The position numbers and the translations under genes were made by a program. Under the pieces are notes generated by a model. That model worked only from the letters and a program-made list of their open reading frames with translations. It was not told where the DNA came from and searched no databases. From Methanococcoides vulcani (lineage in GTDB: Archaea; Halobacteriota; Methanosarcinia; Methanosarcinales; Methanosarcinaceae), in contig NZ_FOHQ01000006.1 in NCBI RefSeq assembly GCF_900111645.1, positions 114,755-178,754 of the forward strand: a stretch of 64,000 bases of DNA, written 5' to 3'. Shown here piece after piece: positions 55,855 to 64,000 of this stretch (position 1 is the first letter of the stretch; every line of letters begins with the position of its first letter).

Positions 55855-57569
55855 GTAACTATTCAGCCTACCTATCGTCAATTCTGTATGACCGACTATA
55901 ATACACAAAATTAATTTGCAATCCTAAAATCAAACAATTGTTGGAACAAATGGCTTTCCAGCAATTGCATCTTGAATTGCATCCATTACAGAAAGATGAT
56001 TCTTCTTAACAGTAGAAATGTAGCTTCTTAGCCGACAGAAAATTAGAGCTCCTTGCACACTTCGGAACGTGCCTGATATCTTCTGTTGTACTTTCACCAT
56101 CCTCACATCTCTTTCTGCAAGATTGTTCTCAAATGGAACTTTCAAATCGTGCATAAACCTGAGAATGTCATTTTTGTAACCAATAAACCTATCCAGCAGA
56201 TTTTTTGCCGTGGTTTGTTTATTTCTTCCACGTTTCTTTGATTGTATTTGGAGAGGAGGATTCTCTTCCAACCCCGTATGAACTATACGATTATAACAAT
56301 CTTCGAACTCTTTTATCATCTCTGGTTTCAGGTTCCTAGATATTTCTCGGACTTTATCTACAGAGGATTTGATATTGATGAGCAGATCACCCATATCTTT
56401 CGACCACAGTTGTTCATCATTCTCACTTATACCGGTTAGTTCTCGCAATAAATGAGCATTACAGATCGAATGATTGCAGTCATACTTGTAATATGGTTTC
56501 CAGAAATCATGAACTACTATGCCATTAAAATCAGGTAAAATACCCATGGTATTCATTGCTTCAGAGCCTCTTTTTTGATGAGGGTAATAACAGGTCATTT
56601 TATCCGTGCAAGCAACATGAAGCCACTGCCTTTTTCCTTCTACCCTCATACCAGTTTCATCACAGTTGATAACGTAGGATTGTTTCAGGAGGTCCTTGAT
56701 ATGTTGTTCAAAATCTTCCAGTTGTTCAAAACATGTTTTTTCTGCTCTGATCAAAGTAGCAGGACTTATCTCACACCCACAAACATCGGATAACAATTCA
56801 CAACTGCGTTCATAGGGAATCAACTGATAGTCATGTAGATAGACTGACAAAGATGTCAGACGTGAACCATATTGTACAGATTGTTTGATCCCTTCTGGAA
56901 AAATAGCTTTATTCTTACAACCACAATGAGGACATGTCTTAATTTCAGCACGATGTTCGGTCACTCTAAGTTTAATGGGTGGTATGTCAAACACCTGTCT
57001 TTTTTCATGATCCTTGGTCTTCAGATCTTCAAGTGAACTCTCGCAATTGCTACATTTGTGTACTTCATGAAGTACAATTTCATCAGGATCATCTACCATT
57101 CTGAGCGTGGTTCCAGGATGGCCTTTCTGACCACCTTGTTTCTTTCCACTCTTTTTTCGTCTGCTTTTTGGGTTTGACTTCTCATGAACAAAAACGTCAG
57201 TCGAAGGTGGTTTACTACTATTACGACTGTTTTTCTTGAGTTGGTCTTCCAATTTTTTAACTCGTTCTTCGAGTTCTGTTATTCTAGCAGCCTGTAACTC
57301 GATGATCTTTTGTTGTTCAGCAATTATGTCGTATAACGTGGTGACAAGAGTAACAACTGCTTCTGGACCTTGTTCATAAACTGCTAGGATTTCTTTGCGT
57401 TTCGTAATCAATCACCTCGTGCCTGGTAAAAACCAGGTTGAATTTCAGGGAGTGACTAAAATAGAGGCATAGTATATTGTTTTTTGGTAAAATCAATATC
57501 AAGCACTGATGGAATGGTGTTGAGTATTCTAAGTTTATATCAAAAACGCGAGGATGGCTGAATAGTTAC
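55855..57569 (-). mobile_element. IS66-family insertion sequence
   Basis: The 1,715-bp element is bounded by perfect 14-bp terminal inverted repeats GTAACTATTCAGCC (55855-55868) and GGCTGAATAGTTAC (57556-57569), with weaker matching for about 9 bp further in. The GTAA ends are usual for IS66. It holds one transposase gene and no tnpA/tnpB helper genes, as in the ISBst12-like subgroup. No matching 8-bp target duplication flanks it (TCCATTTT against CTTTCAAC). It is therefore old or one flank has rearranged. Confidence 0.85.
55930..57411 (-). CDS. IS66-family transposase
   Basis: The 493-residue transposase has a leucine-zipper-like coiled coil (about 33-62) and the KKNSRNSSKPPSTD motif, all typical of IS66. 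A zinc-binding domain (CSNC...CPHCGC) follows, and then the DDE core: Asp in NCDETGMRV, Asp in VVHDFWKPY and Glu in NNLAERDVRM. A C-terminal segment FRSVQGALIFCRLRSYISTV completes it. It looks intact and functional. The start is a TTG at 57411 directly after AGGTGA, a tight spacing, so the exact start is uncertain. Confidence 0.93.
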   Translation of the reverse strand: MITKRKEILAVYEQGPEAVVTLVTTLYDIIAEQQKIIELQAARITELEERVKKLEDQLKKNSRNSSKPPSTDVFVHEKSNPKSRRKKSGKKQGGQKGHPGTTLRMVDDPDEIVLHEVHKCSNCESSLEDLKTKDHEKRQVFDIPPIKLRVTEHRAEIKTCPHCGCKNKAIFPEGIKQSVQYGSRLTSLSVYLHDYQLIPYERSCELLSDVCGCEISPATLIRAEKTCFEQLEDFEQHIKDLLKQSYVINCDETGMRVEGKRQWLHVACTDKMTCYYPHQKRGSEAMNTMGILPDFNGIVVHDFWKPYYKYDCNHSICNAHLLRELTGISENDEQLWSKDMGDLLINIKSSVDKVREISRNLKPEMIKEFEDCYNRIVHTGLEENPPLQIQSKKRGRNKQTTAKNLLDRFIGYKNDILRFMHDLKVPFENNLAERDVRMVKVQQKISGTFRSVQGALIFCRLRSYISTVKKNHLSVMDAIQDAIAGKPFVPTIV

Positions 57570-57718
57570 CTTTCAACATAAGAAGCAATGTCATCGATAT
57601 CTAAGAAATACAAAAATTGGCATATTGATACGTTGTCTGTGTTCAGATAGTTAGCAATTGAATCTCTGGTACAGATTCCGTCCGAAACATCGTAATAATA
57701 TTTCATGGACTGGCACAT
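57566..57718 (-). pseudogene. N-terminal half of a small gene split by IS66
   Basis: A 50-codon minus-strand frame (MCQSMKYYYDVSDGICTRDS...ASYVER) whose stop TAA lies within the IS66 terminal repeat. The insertion therefore supplied the stop. The tail of the gene lies at 55747-55854. The remaining 57719-57917 is the promoter region of the next gene, with two copies of TAGTTCGG (57845-57852 and 57903-57910). Confidence 0.5.
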
Positions 57719-57917
57719 TTTCTACCATATAAATGTAATGCATAAGCGATGCTCAAAGTGATGCCAGTCGTCTTGAAAAAAGAGTTACGCTTTTAAAGCG
57801 AAAAGCTAATTTGATAATCTCTTGAAAACGACAGATAGTTTTAATAGTTCGGCAATCAAATAATTAATAGCTATTGATTATTATTCTCATGTGATTAAAA
57901 GATAGTTCGGTGATTGG

Positions 57918-59783
57918 ATGAACCTAACGGCAGACAGAATTAACAATCAGGACCTGATGAACCCTTTTGCCTATGACTGGAAAGATATAGAAATAGCTTA
58001 TTTCTCGATGGAAGCAGCAATCGATCCTGACGGCCTATTGCCCCTATATAGCGGCGGGCTGGGCATCCTTTCAGGCGACACGATAATGAGCGCTGCAGAC
58101 CTCGGGATCCCCATGGTCGCAGTAATCCCATGCTATTCAGGCGGATTCTTCAACCAGTCATTCAACGAGGAAGGATTTCAGTGCGAGAGCATCGTGGATT
58201 GGAACCCGAAGGATTACTTCAAAAGACTCAACAAGAAAGTAAATGTAAGAGTCGGAGACAGTGATGTCACAGTATCTGCCTGGCAATACGATGTCAAGAG
58301 CGTCGATGGCAGAAATGCAGTCCCTGTCATACTGCTAGACACGAATCTAGATGAAAATGACTTATACGGGAGCATTACCAGTCGTCTTTATGGCTGCAAG
58401 CCTGACGGCTATGGAAGCGAACGGGAATACAGGCTGGCTCAGGAGATCGTACTCGGCATAGGCGGTATCCGTATGCTTGAAGCATTAGGCTTCACCAATA
58501 TAAAGAAATATCACATGAATGAAGGTCATTCAGCCCTTATGGTTCTTGAACTTCTGAACAATAACAAAAACAAAGAAGAAGAACTGAGAGAAAGAGGATT
58601 GACACTCCAGGACTACCTCAAGTCAAAATGCATCTTTACGACACACACACCCGTACCTGCAGGTCATGACCAGTTCGACCGCGAACTTGTAGAAAGGCTA
58701 ATCTACGGCGATGAGACACTTCCAAGAGATGCAATAAATTATAATTATGATAAGTTGAACACGACCCGTCTTGGTATGGACTACAGCGGATTCATAAATG
58801 CTGTCTCAAAGATACATAAGTACGTAAGCCGTGAAATGTTCCCTGAATACAACATACATTCGATAACAAACGGCGTCCACAGCTATAGATGGACATCCGA
58901 TTCATTCCGAAAACTTTACGATAAGTATTTTGAGACATTGCCAGGTGATTGGAAAACAGGAACTCTACGTATGAAAGATCCATGCTCTAGAATACCAGAT
59001 GAAGAGATCTGGGCAGCCCACAATACTGAAAAGAAAAATCTTATCGATTACGCAAACGATACAATTCCTGAAGCAGAACTGAATTATAATACTTTCACGA
59101 TAGGTTTTGCGAGACGTGCAGCACAATACAAGCGTTCAAACCTATTGTTCTATGATATCAACAAGCTATGCGACATAGCAAAAGATGTAGGCCCTATACA
59201 GCTGGTGTTTGCCGGCAAGGCACACCCTAAAGATGACGGCGGTAAATGCATAATCCAGAACATAAAGGACAACTTATCAGTCATAAGCGATGACATCCAG
59301 GGAGTATATATCCCTAATTATAACATACAGATCGCAAAAAAGATGACATCAGGTAGCGATCTTTGGCTCAACACACCATTCATCTATAAGGAAGCCTGTG
59401 GGACATCATACATGAAAACAGACGGGGTACCATGCGCAACCACCGCCGATGGTGGTGCTCGTGAAGCAATCATAAATGGTGTGAATGGTTTTATCATAGG
59501 TCCATACAATCCAGAAAGTCTTGATTGGGACGTACGTTGGGATGAAGATGCAAATGCCTTATTTTCTCTTCTGAAAAATCTGATCATGCCTAAATATTAT
59601 AACAAAGACAGAAGCCCAATGGAACTTCCAAAAGAATATATCCATATCATGAAAAACACAGCAAACCTGAATTTAACTGACTTCAGCTCAGGGAAGATGA
59701 TGGATGAATATGACATCAGGGCATATCGTGATCCTCTACGTGCAAGTGATTACATAAAGAAGGAATTTGCTTGGCAATTTTGA
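57918..59783 (+). CDS. glgP: Alpha-glucan (glycogen/maltodextrin) phosphorylase
   Basis: A 621-residue GT35 phosphorylase of the shorter archaeal/bacterial type, releasing glucose 1-phosphate from storage glucans. Visible hallmarks are IAYFSMEAAI at the N-terminus, GGLGILSGD, HMNEGHSALM, FTTHTPVPAGHD, GFARRAAQYKR and the pyridoxal-phosphate lysine in GTSYMKTDGVP (Lys500). The usual GTSGMK is GTSYMK here. The ATG follows GGTGAT. The gene is GC-richer than the island, so the chromosome backbone resumes here. It is monocistronic; the next gene on the other strand is broken. Confidence 0.92.
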   Translation: MNLTADRINNQDLMNPFAYDWKDIEIAYFSMEAAIDPDGLLPLYSGGLGILSGDTIMSAADLGIPMVAVIPCYSGGFFNQSFNEEGFQCESIVDWNPKDYFKRLNKKVNVRVGDSDVTVSAWQYDVKSVDGRNAVPVILLDTNLDENDLYGSITSRLYGCKPDGYGSEREYRLAQEIVLGIGGIRMLEALGFTNIKKYHMNEGHSALMVLELLNNNKNKEEELRERGLTLQDYLKSKCIFTTHTPVPAGHDQFDRELVERLIYGDETLPRDAINYNYDKLNTTRLGMDYSGFINAVSKIHKYVSREMFPEYNIHSITNGVHSYRWTSDSFRKLYDKYFETLPGDWKTGTLRMKDPCSRIPDEEIWAAHNTEKKNLIDYANDTIPEAELNYNTFTIGFARRAAQYKRSNLLFYDINKLCDIAKDVGPIQLVFAGKAHPKDDGGKCIIQNIKDNLSVISDDIQGVYIPNYNIQIAKKMTSGSDLWLNTPFIYKEACGTSYMKTDGVPCATTADGGAREAIINGVNGFIIGPYNPESLDWDVRWDEDANALFSLLKNLIMPKYYNKDRSPMELPKEYIHIMKNTANLNLTDFSSGKMMDEYDIRAYRDPLRASDYIKKEFAWQF

Positions 59784-59795
59784 ATTTCTAATAGG

Positions 59796-60173
59796 TCAAA
59801 AAAGGGAAAGAATCTCGAGTATTAAATCCAATCTCTTTGCTGGTGCTCCCATATCAGGAACCTTGACAACTTCATAACCGAATAGCCCATAAGTCTCAAA
59901 GATTATCTTTGAGAGAGCCTTTGCTTCCATGTCATCCTCTTTTCTTACATTATTATTCTCGAAAGACCTGACCTGCTCGAGGAAGAACCCCTTAGTATAG
60001 CAAGCATTCCTGCATGCATTATCAAGATCCGAAGGAATATCTAAGCCATAATGTCGTGTATAGGCCGCATTGTCTATAAGCGACCTGTCGAGAAACGCTA
60101 GCTTGCAGCCATTGAGCGAAGCTTCATCGACTTGCTATGCGGGGATATAGGTAACGTTAAAAAACGGAACTGT
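59796..60173 (-). pseudogene. 5'-truncated ATP/NTP-binding protein (AAA_28-like) remnant
   Basis: The minus strand is open from about 60173 to TGA at 59796-59798 and reads as the C-terminal part of a predicted NTPase: CKLAFLDRSLIDNAAYTRHY, GLDIPSDLDNACR, then EAKALSKIIFETYGLFGYEV to the end. There is no P-loop and no usable start, so the N-terminal half is missing. One in-frame TAG (60135-60137) interrupts a coherent stretch (VTYIPA, stop, QVDEASLNG). In a pyrrolysine-using methanogen TAG could be read through, but with the missing 5' half decay is the simpler view. Confidence 0.55.
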
Positions 60174-60222
60174 TCAAAAATATATAATGTATGCGAGTTT
60201 TAAATGTTTTTAAAAAAAATTG

Positions 60223-60419
60223 TTATGTGAATATGGTAATTGGAATTACTTGAATCGCAGGGTTTTTTATCTCTGTAATTATTTCGGAAATTTCAAATCC
60301 ATATTCTTCCACGTCCTTAAATATACCACAGAATGTTTCAATAAACTCTTTATTTAGCAATCCTAAAGTTGTTTTTCGAAGGAGATTTATAGAATCCTTT
60401 GATTCTAACGGTATGTAGG
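60223..60419 (-). pseudogene. C-terminal fragment of an unknown gene
   Basis: An open minus-strand stretch without a start codon reads PYIPLESKDSINLLRKTTLG and on, through FCGIFKDVEEYGFEISEIIT to IPITIFT and TAA (60223-60225). The sequence is protein-like but matches no family I know. It abuts the IS200/IS605-like end, which suggests truncation by that element. Confidence 0.35.
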
Positions 60420-60424
60420 GCAGG

Positions 60425-60530
60425 GACTGTCCGATTTAAAGCCTGTGTAGAACTCAGCGGGTGTTCTTTGAAGCAGGAAGCCATCCGATTTTGATCGGTG
60501 GTAGTTCACTGCGAGATGGCTAAAACTGTG
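60425..60530. mobile_element. Probable right-end remnant of an IS200/IS605-type (TnpB) element
   Basis: The stretch GTGTTCTTTGAAGCAGGAAG followed by the hairpin CCA-T-CCGAT / ATCGG-TGG and TAGTTCAC closely resembles the 3' end of archaeal tnpB genes and their guide-RNA/right-end hairpin. No TnpB coding region is present upstream, so only the end remains. Recognition is by pattern memory, without a search. Confidence 0.45.
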
Positions 60531-60717
60531 CATCGTAAGAATTCCTTAAAAAACAGAGAGCCATTTATTTAATATGAAAACATACAAATTTTTGATAAAT
60601 TTTACGTTAATTCGGACATTAATTAACTTCAAATCCATCGATTGATTCGACTTAAAATTGATAGAAAAACAGAACCCTTTGGCAGTATTTGTCGGTGTAA
60701 AGACAAAGTTTGCTCAG

Positions 60718-60745
60718 TACCATGCTTATGAGGATCAGCATGGTA
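60718..60745 (-). terminator. Hairpin downstream of rtcB
   Basis: TACCATGCT (60718-60726) and AGCATGGTA (60737-60745) form a perfect 9-bp stem with a 10-nt loop about 85 nt past the rtcB stop. No T-run follows. Overlapping frames on either strand are not gene-like. The gap 60531-60828 is otherwise empty. Confidence 0.35.
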
Positions 60746-60828
60746 AAACCCATCCAAATATACCTGTTTCCTCAATACTCTTTTTTATCACTCCCAAAAT
60801 CATATCTGCTGAAGAGGTTGCTTTTCGA

Positions 60829-62295
60829 TTAACCTTTTGCAACCCCCATTGGCAAGACCCTTGCAACTTTTTTGGCGATTTCCAGATTGTGCACCACATC
60901 CACCACTTCACTGCTTGATTTATATGCACCAGGTGCCTCTTCAGCGATAACCGACGGACGCGTAGCTTTAACTGTAATTCCTCTTGCTTCAAGGTTTTCC
61001 TTCACTCTTTTTCCGAAAAATTCATGCTTTGCATGACCCCGACTCATCACACGTCCTGCTCCGTGACATGCACTTCCAAAAGCGACACCCATCCCCGCTT
61101 CTGTTCCGTGTAGAACATAAGAAGGGGTACCCATGCTGCCAGGGATAAGAACAGGCTGCCCAACAGCTTTGTAGGCATCTGGCAAATCATGGTGACCAGG
61201 TGGGAAAGCCCGGGTTGCACCTTTTCTGTGCACATAAACTTCTTTTTTCATTCCATCGATTATGTGTTCCTCCAATTTTGCAACGTTGTGGGCAACATCA
61301 TACACCAAATCCATACCAAGATCGTCCATATCCCTGCCAAAGAAACGTTCGAATACCTCCCGCGTCCAGTGAGTTATGACCTGTCTGTTTACCCATGCAT
61401 AATTGGCAGCACAAGCCATTGCTTTGAAGTAGTCCTGGGCCTCAGGGGATTGTGCAGGCGCACAGGCAAGCTGTTTGCTAGGCAGATCTATACCATACTT
61501 TTTCACTGCCTGCAAAAGTACGCGCAGGTAGTCAGAGCATATCTGATGTCCTGCTCCGCGAGAACCACAGTGGATCATAACCGTCACCTGCCCTTCTTCA
61601 AGGCCAAAGGATGATGCAACTTTGCTATCGTATATTTCATCCACATACTGCACTTCAAGGAAATGATTGCCGCTTCCAAGTGTACCAATCTGCGGTTTTC
61701 CGCGACTGCGTGCTTTCTCGCTCACCTTTGAGGGGTCTGCGCCCTCGATGCAACCTCTGCCTTCACAGTGTTCGACATCGGCTTTGACCCCATATCCTGA
61801 CTCAACTGCCCATCTGGAACCGTGCGTGAAAGCATCATCCAGTTCGCTGTCCGATACACGGATGCGACTCTTTGAACCAACACCCGATGGAACTGCACGG
61901 AAAAGTTCACCCACCAGTTCTTTCATATGTGGGCGCACATCTTCTTTGTGCAGATTTGTGCGAATAAGACGAACACCACAGTTGATGTCAAACCCAACCC
62001 CACCCGGACTGATTACACCTTCTTCCTTATCAAACGCTGCAACACCACCAATTGGAAAACCGTATCCAAGATGCACATCAGGCATTGCCATCGAGTATTT
62101 CTGGATTCCGGGTAGTGACGCAACATTTGCAATCTGGTTGATAGTTCCTTTATCAAGATCGTGAAGCAGGGTTTCTGATACAAAAATGCGACCAGGGACT
62201 CTCATAAATGGTTTGTAACTCTTCGGTACTTCCCAGGTATTGTCATTTATTTTTGTGAGTATATCTAAAATTTCAATCTCGGTTCCTTCTTGCAT
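60829..62295 (-). CDS. rtcB: RtcB-type RNA ligase (tRNA-splicing ligase)
   Basis: A 488-residue RtcB, the GTP- and Mn2+-dependent ligase that joins 2',3'-cyclic phosphate and 5'-OH RNA ends, essential for tRNA splicing in archaea. The signatures [33 protein letters not shown] (metal Cys), [24 protein letters not shown] and the C-terminal HGAGRVMSR (guanylate-accepting His) are all present. No intein is seen. The ribosome site GAAGGG and a TATA-like TATTTAATAA near 62325 lie upstream. The archease partner gene expected next to it is reduced to a fragment. Confidence 0.97.
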   Translation of the reverse strand: MQEGTEIEILDILTKINDNTWEVPKSYKPFMRVPGRIFVSETLLHDLDKGTINQIANVASLPGIQKYSMAMPDVHLGYGFPIGGVAAFDKEEGVISPGGVGFDINCGVRLIRTNLHKEDVRPHMKELVGELFRAVPSGVGSKSRIRVSDSELDDAFTHGSRWAVESGYGVKADVEHCEGRGCIEGADPSKVSEKARSRGKPQIGTLGSGNHFLEVQYVDEIYDSKVASSFGLEEGQVTVMIHCGSRGAGHQICSDYLRVLLQAVKKYGIDLPSKQLACAPAQSPEAQDYFKAMACAANYAWVNRQVITHWTREVFERFFGRDMDDLGMDLVYDVAHNVAKLEEHIIDGMKKEVYVHRKGATRAFPPGHHDLPDAYKAVGQPVLIPGSMGTPSYVLHGTEAGMGVAFGSACHGAGRVMSRGHAKHEFFGKRVKENLEARGITVKATRPSVIAEEAPGAYKSSSEVVDVVHNLEIAKKVARVLPMGVAKG

Positions 62296-62408
62296 GTTAA
62301 TTTTCCCTTCGCCGCATTTTTTTATTAAATACTACCTGAACCTAAATTTAATGAATGCAAGTATAGCCGAATATGCACAAGTTTGTTGGAGTTTAATATT
62401 TGGAATAT

Positions 62409-62507
62409 CTAAATATCCACAACGACTTGCATAACCCAGCCGTTCGAATCTTCTTCTATTTTCAATTCATTGTAGGTAACAGCCTTTATCTCGGTATCAA
62501 ATCTATG
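62409..62507 (-). pseudogene. Archease C-terminal remnant
   Basis: The minus strand reads HRFDTEIKAVTYNELKI, then EEDSNGWVMQVVVDI and a stop (62409-62411), the well-known end of archease, the RtcB activator of about 140 residues. Only the last 32 codons remain. Upstream the frame runs into the amrS 3' end and meets a stop near 62532, so about three quarters of the gene is deleted. It sits exactly where archease is expected, directly before rtcB. Confidence 0.65.
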
Positions 62508-63537
62508 GTTGCTCGCTTTCGGGATATTCTCCTACTATCGGGATATTCTCGCCACAGATTGGACATTTCTTTAATGGCGTTATCCTGTAGTCCACGATGG
62601 AAAAACCATCTCTTTTTATGAGCAGCTCCCCGCAATTTGGACAATACGTATTCTCATACTTATGACCGTATACATTTCCAATGTATACAAACCTCATACC
62701 CTCATCCGTTGCGATCTCATGTGCCATCTCAAGAGTCTTGACAGGTGTGGGTGGAAGCTCCAGTGTCTTATACTGGGGATGGAAACGTGTGAAATGGATA
62801 GGTGTATCCGGCCCCAGGTTATCATGCACCCACTTTGAAAGCTCGCGGATCTCATCCGGCGAATCGTTCTTTGTTGGGATAATAAGGTTGATCACTTCTA
62901 TGTGCATTCCCAGTTCCTTTGCAACCTTTGAGGACTCAAGTACAGGTGCGAGTTTTGCCCTTGTAACCTCCCTGTAGAACTCCTCTGTGAATGCCTTTAT
63001 GTCCACTCTAAAGGCATCCAGATAGGGTGAGATATGCTTCAGCGCTTCCGGAGTTATATAACCATTTGTAACATACACAGTTGCAAGCCCTGCTTCCTTT
63101 GCAAGTTTTGCACTATCATAGGTATATTCATGCCAGATTGTGGGTTCGTTGTATGTCCATGCAATGGTCCTTGAGCCGGTTGCCAGAGCCCTGTCCACTG
63201 CTGTCTCTGGTGGTATCTCGAAAGTAACTGCTCCCTCAAGGTCTGCCTGGGATATCATCCAGTTCTGGCAGTGCTTGCATCTGAAATTGCACCCTATCGT
63301 CCCCAGTGAGTATGAACGTGAGCCTGGATAGAAATGGAAAAGGGGTTTCTTCTCTATAGGATCTACAGCTTCGCTGGATACTGTGTTGTATATCAGAGTG
63401 TAGAGCGTACCATTGCGGTTCTCCCTTACCCTGCAAAACCCTCTCTTACCGGATGCTATGGTGCATCTGTGATTGCATACTTTGCACTTGACCTTATTAT
63501 TGTCAAGCTTGTCATAGAGCATTGCTTCTCTAATCAC
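62503..63537 (-). CDS. amrS: AmmeMemoRadiSam system radical SAM enzyme
   Basis: A 344-residue radical SAM protein of the PflA-like group. The N-terminal CKVCNHRC pair (18-25) and Cys35 precede the cluster motif CNFRCKHC with Cys83, Cys87 and Cys90. GTIGC and AWTYNEPTIWHEY are strong AmrS markers. The C-terminus has a zinc ribbon (CPNCGELL, CPICGE). AmrS goes with AmrA and AmrB in a conserved but chemically unsolved system. The start is GTG at 63537 behind GGGGGAT; an ATG at 63522 is an alternative. Its last codons overlap the archease remnant, so the C-terminus (PESEQP) may be altered by a deletion. Confidence 0.9.
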   Translation of the reverse strand: MIREAMLYDKLDNNKVKCKVCNHRCTIASGKRGFCRVRENRNGTLYTLIYNTVSSEAVDPIEKKPLFHFYPGSRSYSLGTIGCNFRCKHCQNWMISQADLEGAVTFEIPPETAVDRALATGSRTIAWTYNEPTIWHEYTYDSAKLAKEAGLATVYVTNGYITPEALKHISPYLDAFRVDIKAFTEEFYREVTRAKLAPVLESSKVAKELGMHIEVINLIIPTKNDSPDEIRELSKWVHDNLGPDTPIHFTRFHPQYKTLELPPTPVKTLEMAHEIATDEGMRFVYIGNVYGHKYENTYCPNCGELLIKRDGFSIVDYRITPLKKCPICGENIPIVGEYPESEQP

Positions 63538-63695
63538 TATTATCCCCCATTATAGGTTGGGTTCATAGTAAAAGAACTTAAGCATCTTGGGTTCGCAGAT
63601 AAACGTACTTTATCTGGAACAGGGTGGACAGGCAATTCAAGAGCATGCACATGCATGATCTTAACCAGCTGTTTTTCCATTTTCAAAAAATTAAT

Positions 63696-64000
63696 TTACT
63701 CAATATATTCCACGCTCATCTTTGCAGACCTGAAAAACTTCATGAAATCATGGACTTCTGAAGGCAATTTAGTGCTGACCGGCAGACCCAGTTCAATAGC
63801 CTCTTTTGCAGAGATCGGAGTGACATGTATCATCTCTCCACTTAATAGTTTTTGAGCAACGGACTTCCTTTTTTCTTCATCTTGAATTTTGTTCTCAAGC
63901 AATTCCATGATAACATCTTTTGTAAGCTCCATTGCTTTTTTTGATATATCGCTCATGATGATGGTCGTGTCATCAGCATCCATTCCTTTCTTTTCGGCTG
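63696..64000 (-). CDS. C-terminal part of a probable SDH-family (ClpP-class, DUF114) serine protease
   Basis: The frame is open to the window edge; about 100 C-terminal residues are visible. The run DADDTTIIMSDISKKAMELT, the EEKRKSVAQKLLSGEMIHVT segment and the ISAKEAIELGLPVSTKLPSE ending match the tail of archaeal DUF114/SDH-type membrane-bound ClpP-like proteases. The catalytic Ser-Asp part would lie outside the window. An ATG at 63983 has its AAAGGA site directly adjacent, so it is more likely internal than a start. Confidence 0.55.
   Translation of the reverse strand, partial: AEKKGMDADDTTIIMSDISKKAMELTKDVIMELLENKIQDEEKRKSVAQKLLSGEMIHVTPISAKEAIELGLPVSTKLPSEVHDFMKFFRSAKMSVEYIE

Noticed and set aside
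60658..60918. Plus-strand frame overlapping the end of rtcB
   Set aside because: Much of it is antisense to rtcB, and the rest covers the hairpin region; no family likeness.

Overview
The window reads as chromosomal DNA of a methylotrophic methanogenic archaeon of the Methanosarcinales, probably a low- to mid-GC genus of the Methanolobus/Methanococcoides type; the genus is inferred. The evidence is two methanol-specific corrinoid protein/methyltransferase pairs (mtaC-mtaB), an MtaA-type methylcobalamin:coenzyme M methyltransferase and a RamA-type corrinoid activase in one cluster. Archaeal TATA boxes and several leaderless transcripts are also visible.

Region 1 (1-15.9 kb, all minus strand) is a methanol catabolism locus. 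It holds a hydantoinase/oxoprolinase-family protein, a cation diffusion facilitator, a GPR1/FUN34/YaaH-type transporter, mtaC1B1, mtaC2B2, a very large PAS/GAF sensor with no kinase domain, ramA and mtaA. Methanol would pass from MtaB to the corrinoid of MtaC and then through MtaA to coenzyme M, with RamA rescuing oxidised corrinoid.

Region 2 (16.4-26.0 kb, plus strand) is core genome: an exported alkaline-phosphatase-superfamily protein, prephenate dehydratase (pheA), and a MoxR-DUF58-VWA-VWA membrane operon ending in a poly-T terminator.

Region 3 (26.2 to about 57.6 kb) is an AT-rich genomic island. It opens with a tyrosine recombinase behind two operator-like palindromes. Next come debris and a roughly 1.7 kb field of long degenerate repeats. 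Defence genes follow: a Hachiman pair (hamA-hamB); a GIY-YIG nuclease gene; a DUF499-DUF3780-DUF1156 methylase-PLD/SNF2 helicase operon with an AT-rich HEPN-like gene inserted; decayed nuclease and DUF4011-type genes; and a five-gene operon of one unrecognised protein, three BrxD-like P-loop ATPases (one fused to a NERD nuclease) and an Lhr-like helicase. No PglZ or methylase accompanies the last operon, and it is the best candidate here for a poorly described defence system. The island ends at an IS66-family element that has split a small gene.

Region 4 (57.9-64.0 kb) returns to chromosomal genes: an alpha-glucan phosphorylase, a truncated NTPase gene, a probable IS200/IS605 end remnant, rtcB, the last 32 codons of a deleted archease gene overlapping the 3' end of the AmmeMemoRadiSam radical SAM gene, and the 3' end of a probable SDH-family (ClpP-class) protease running off the window.
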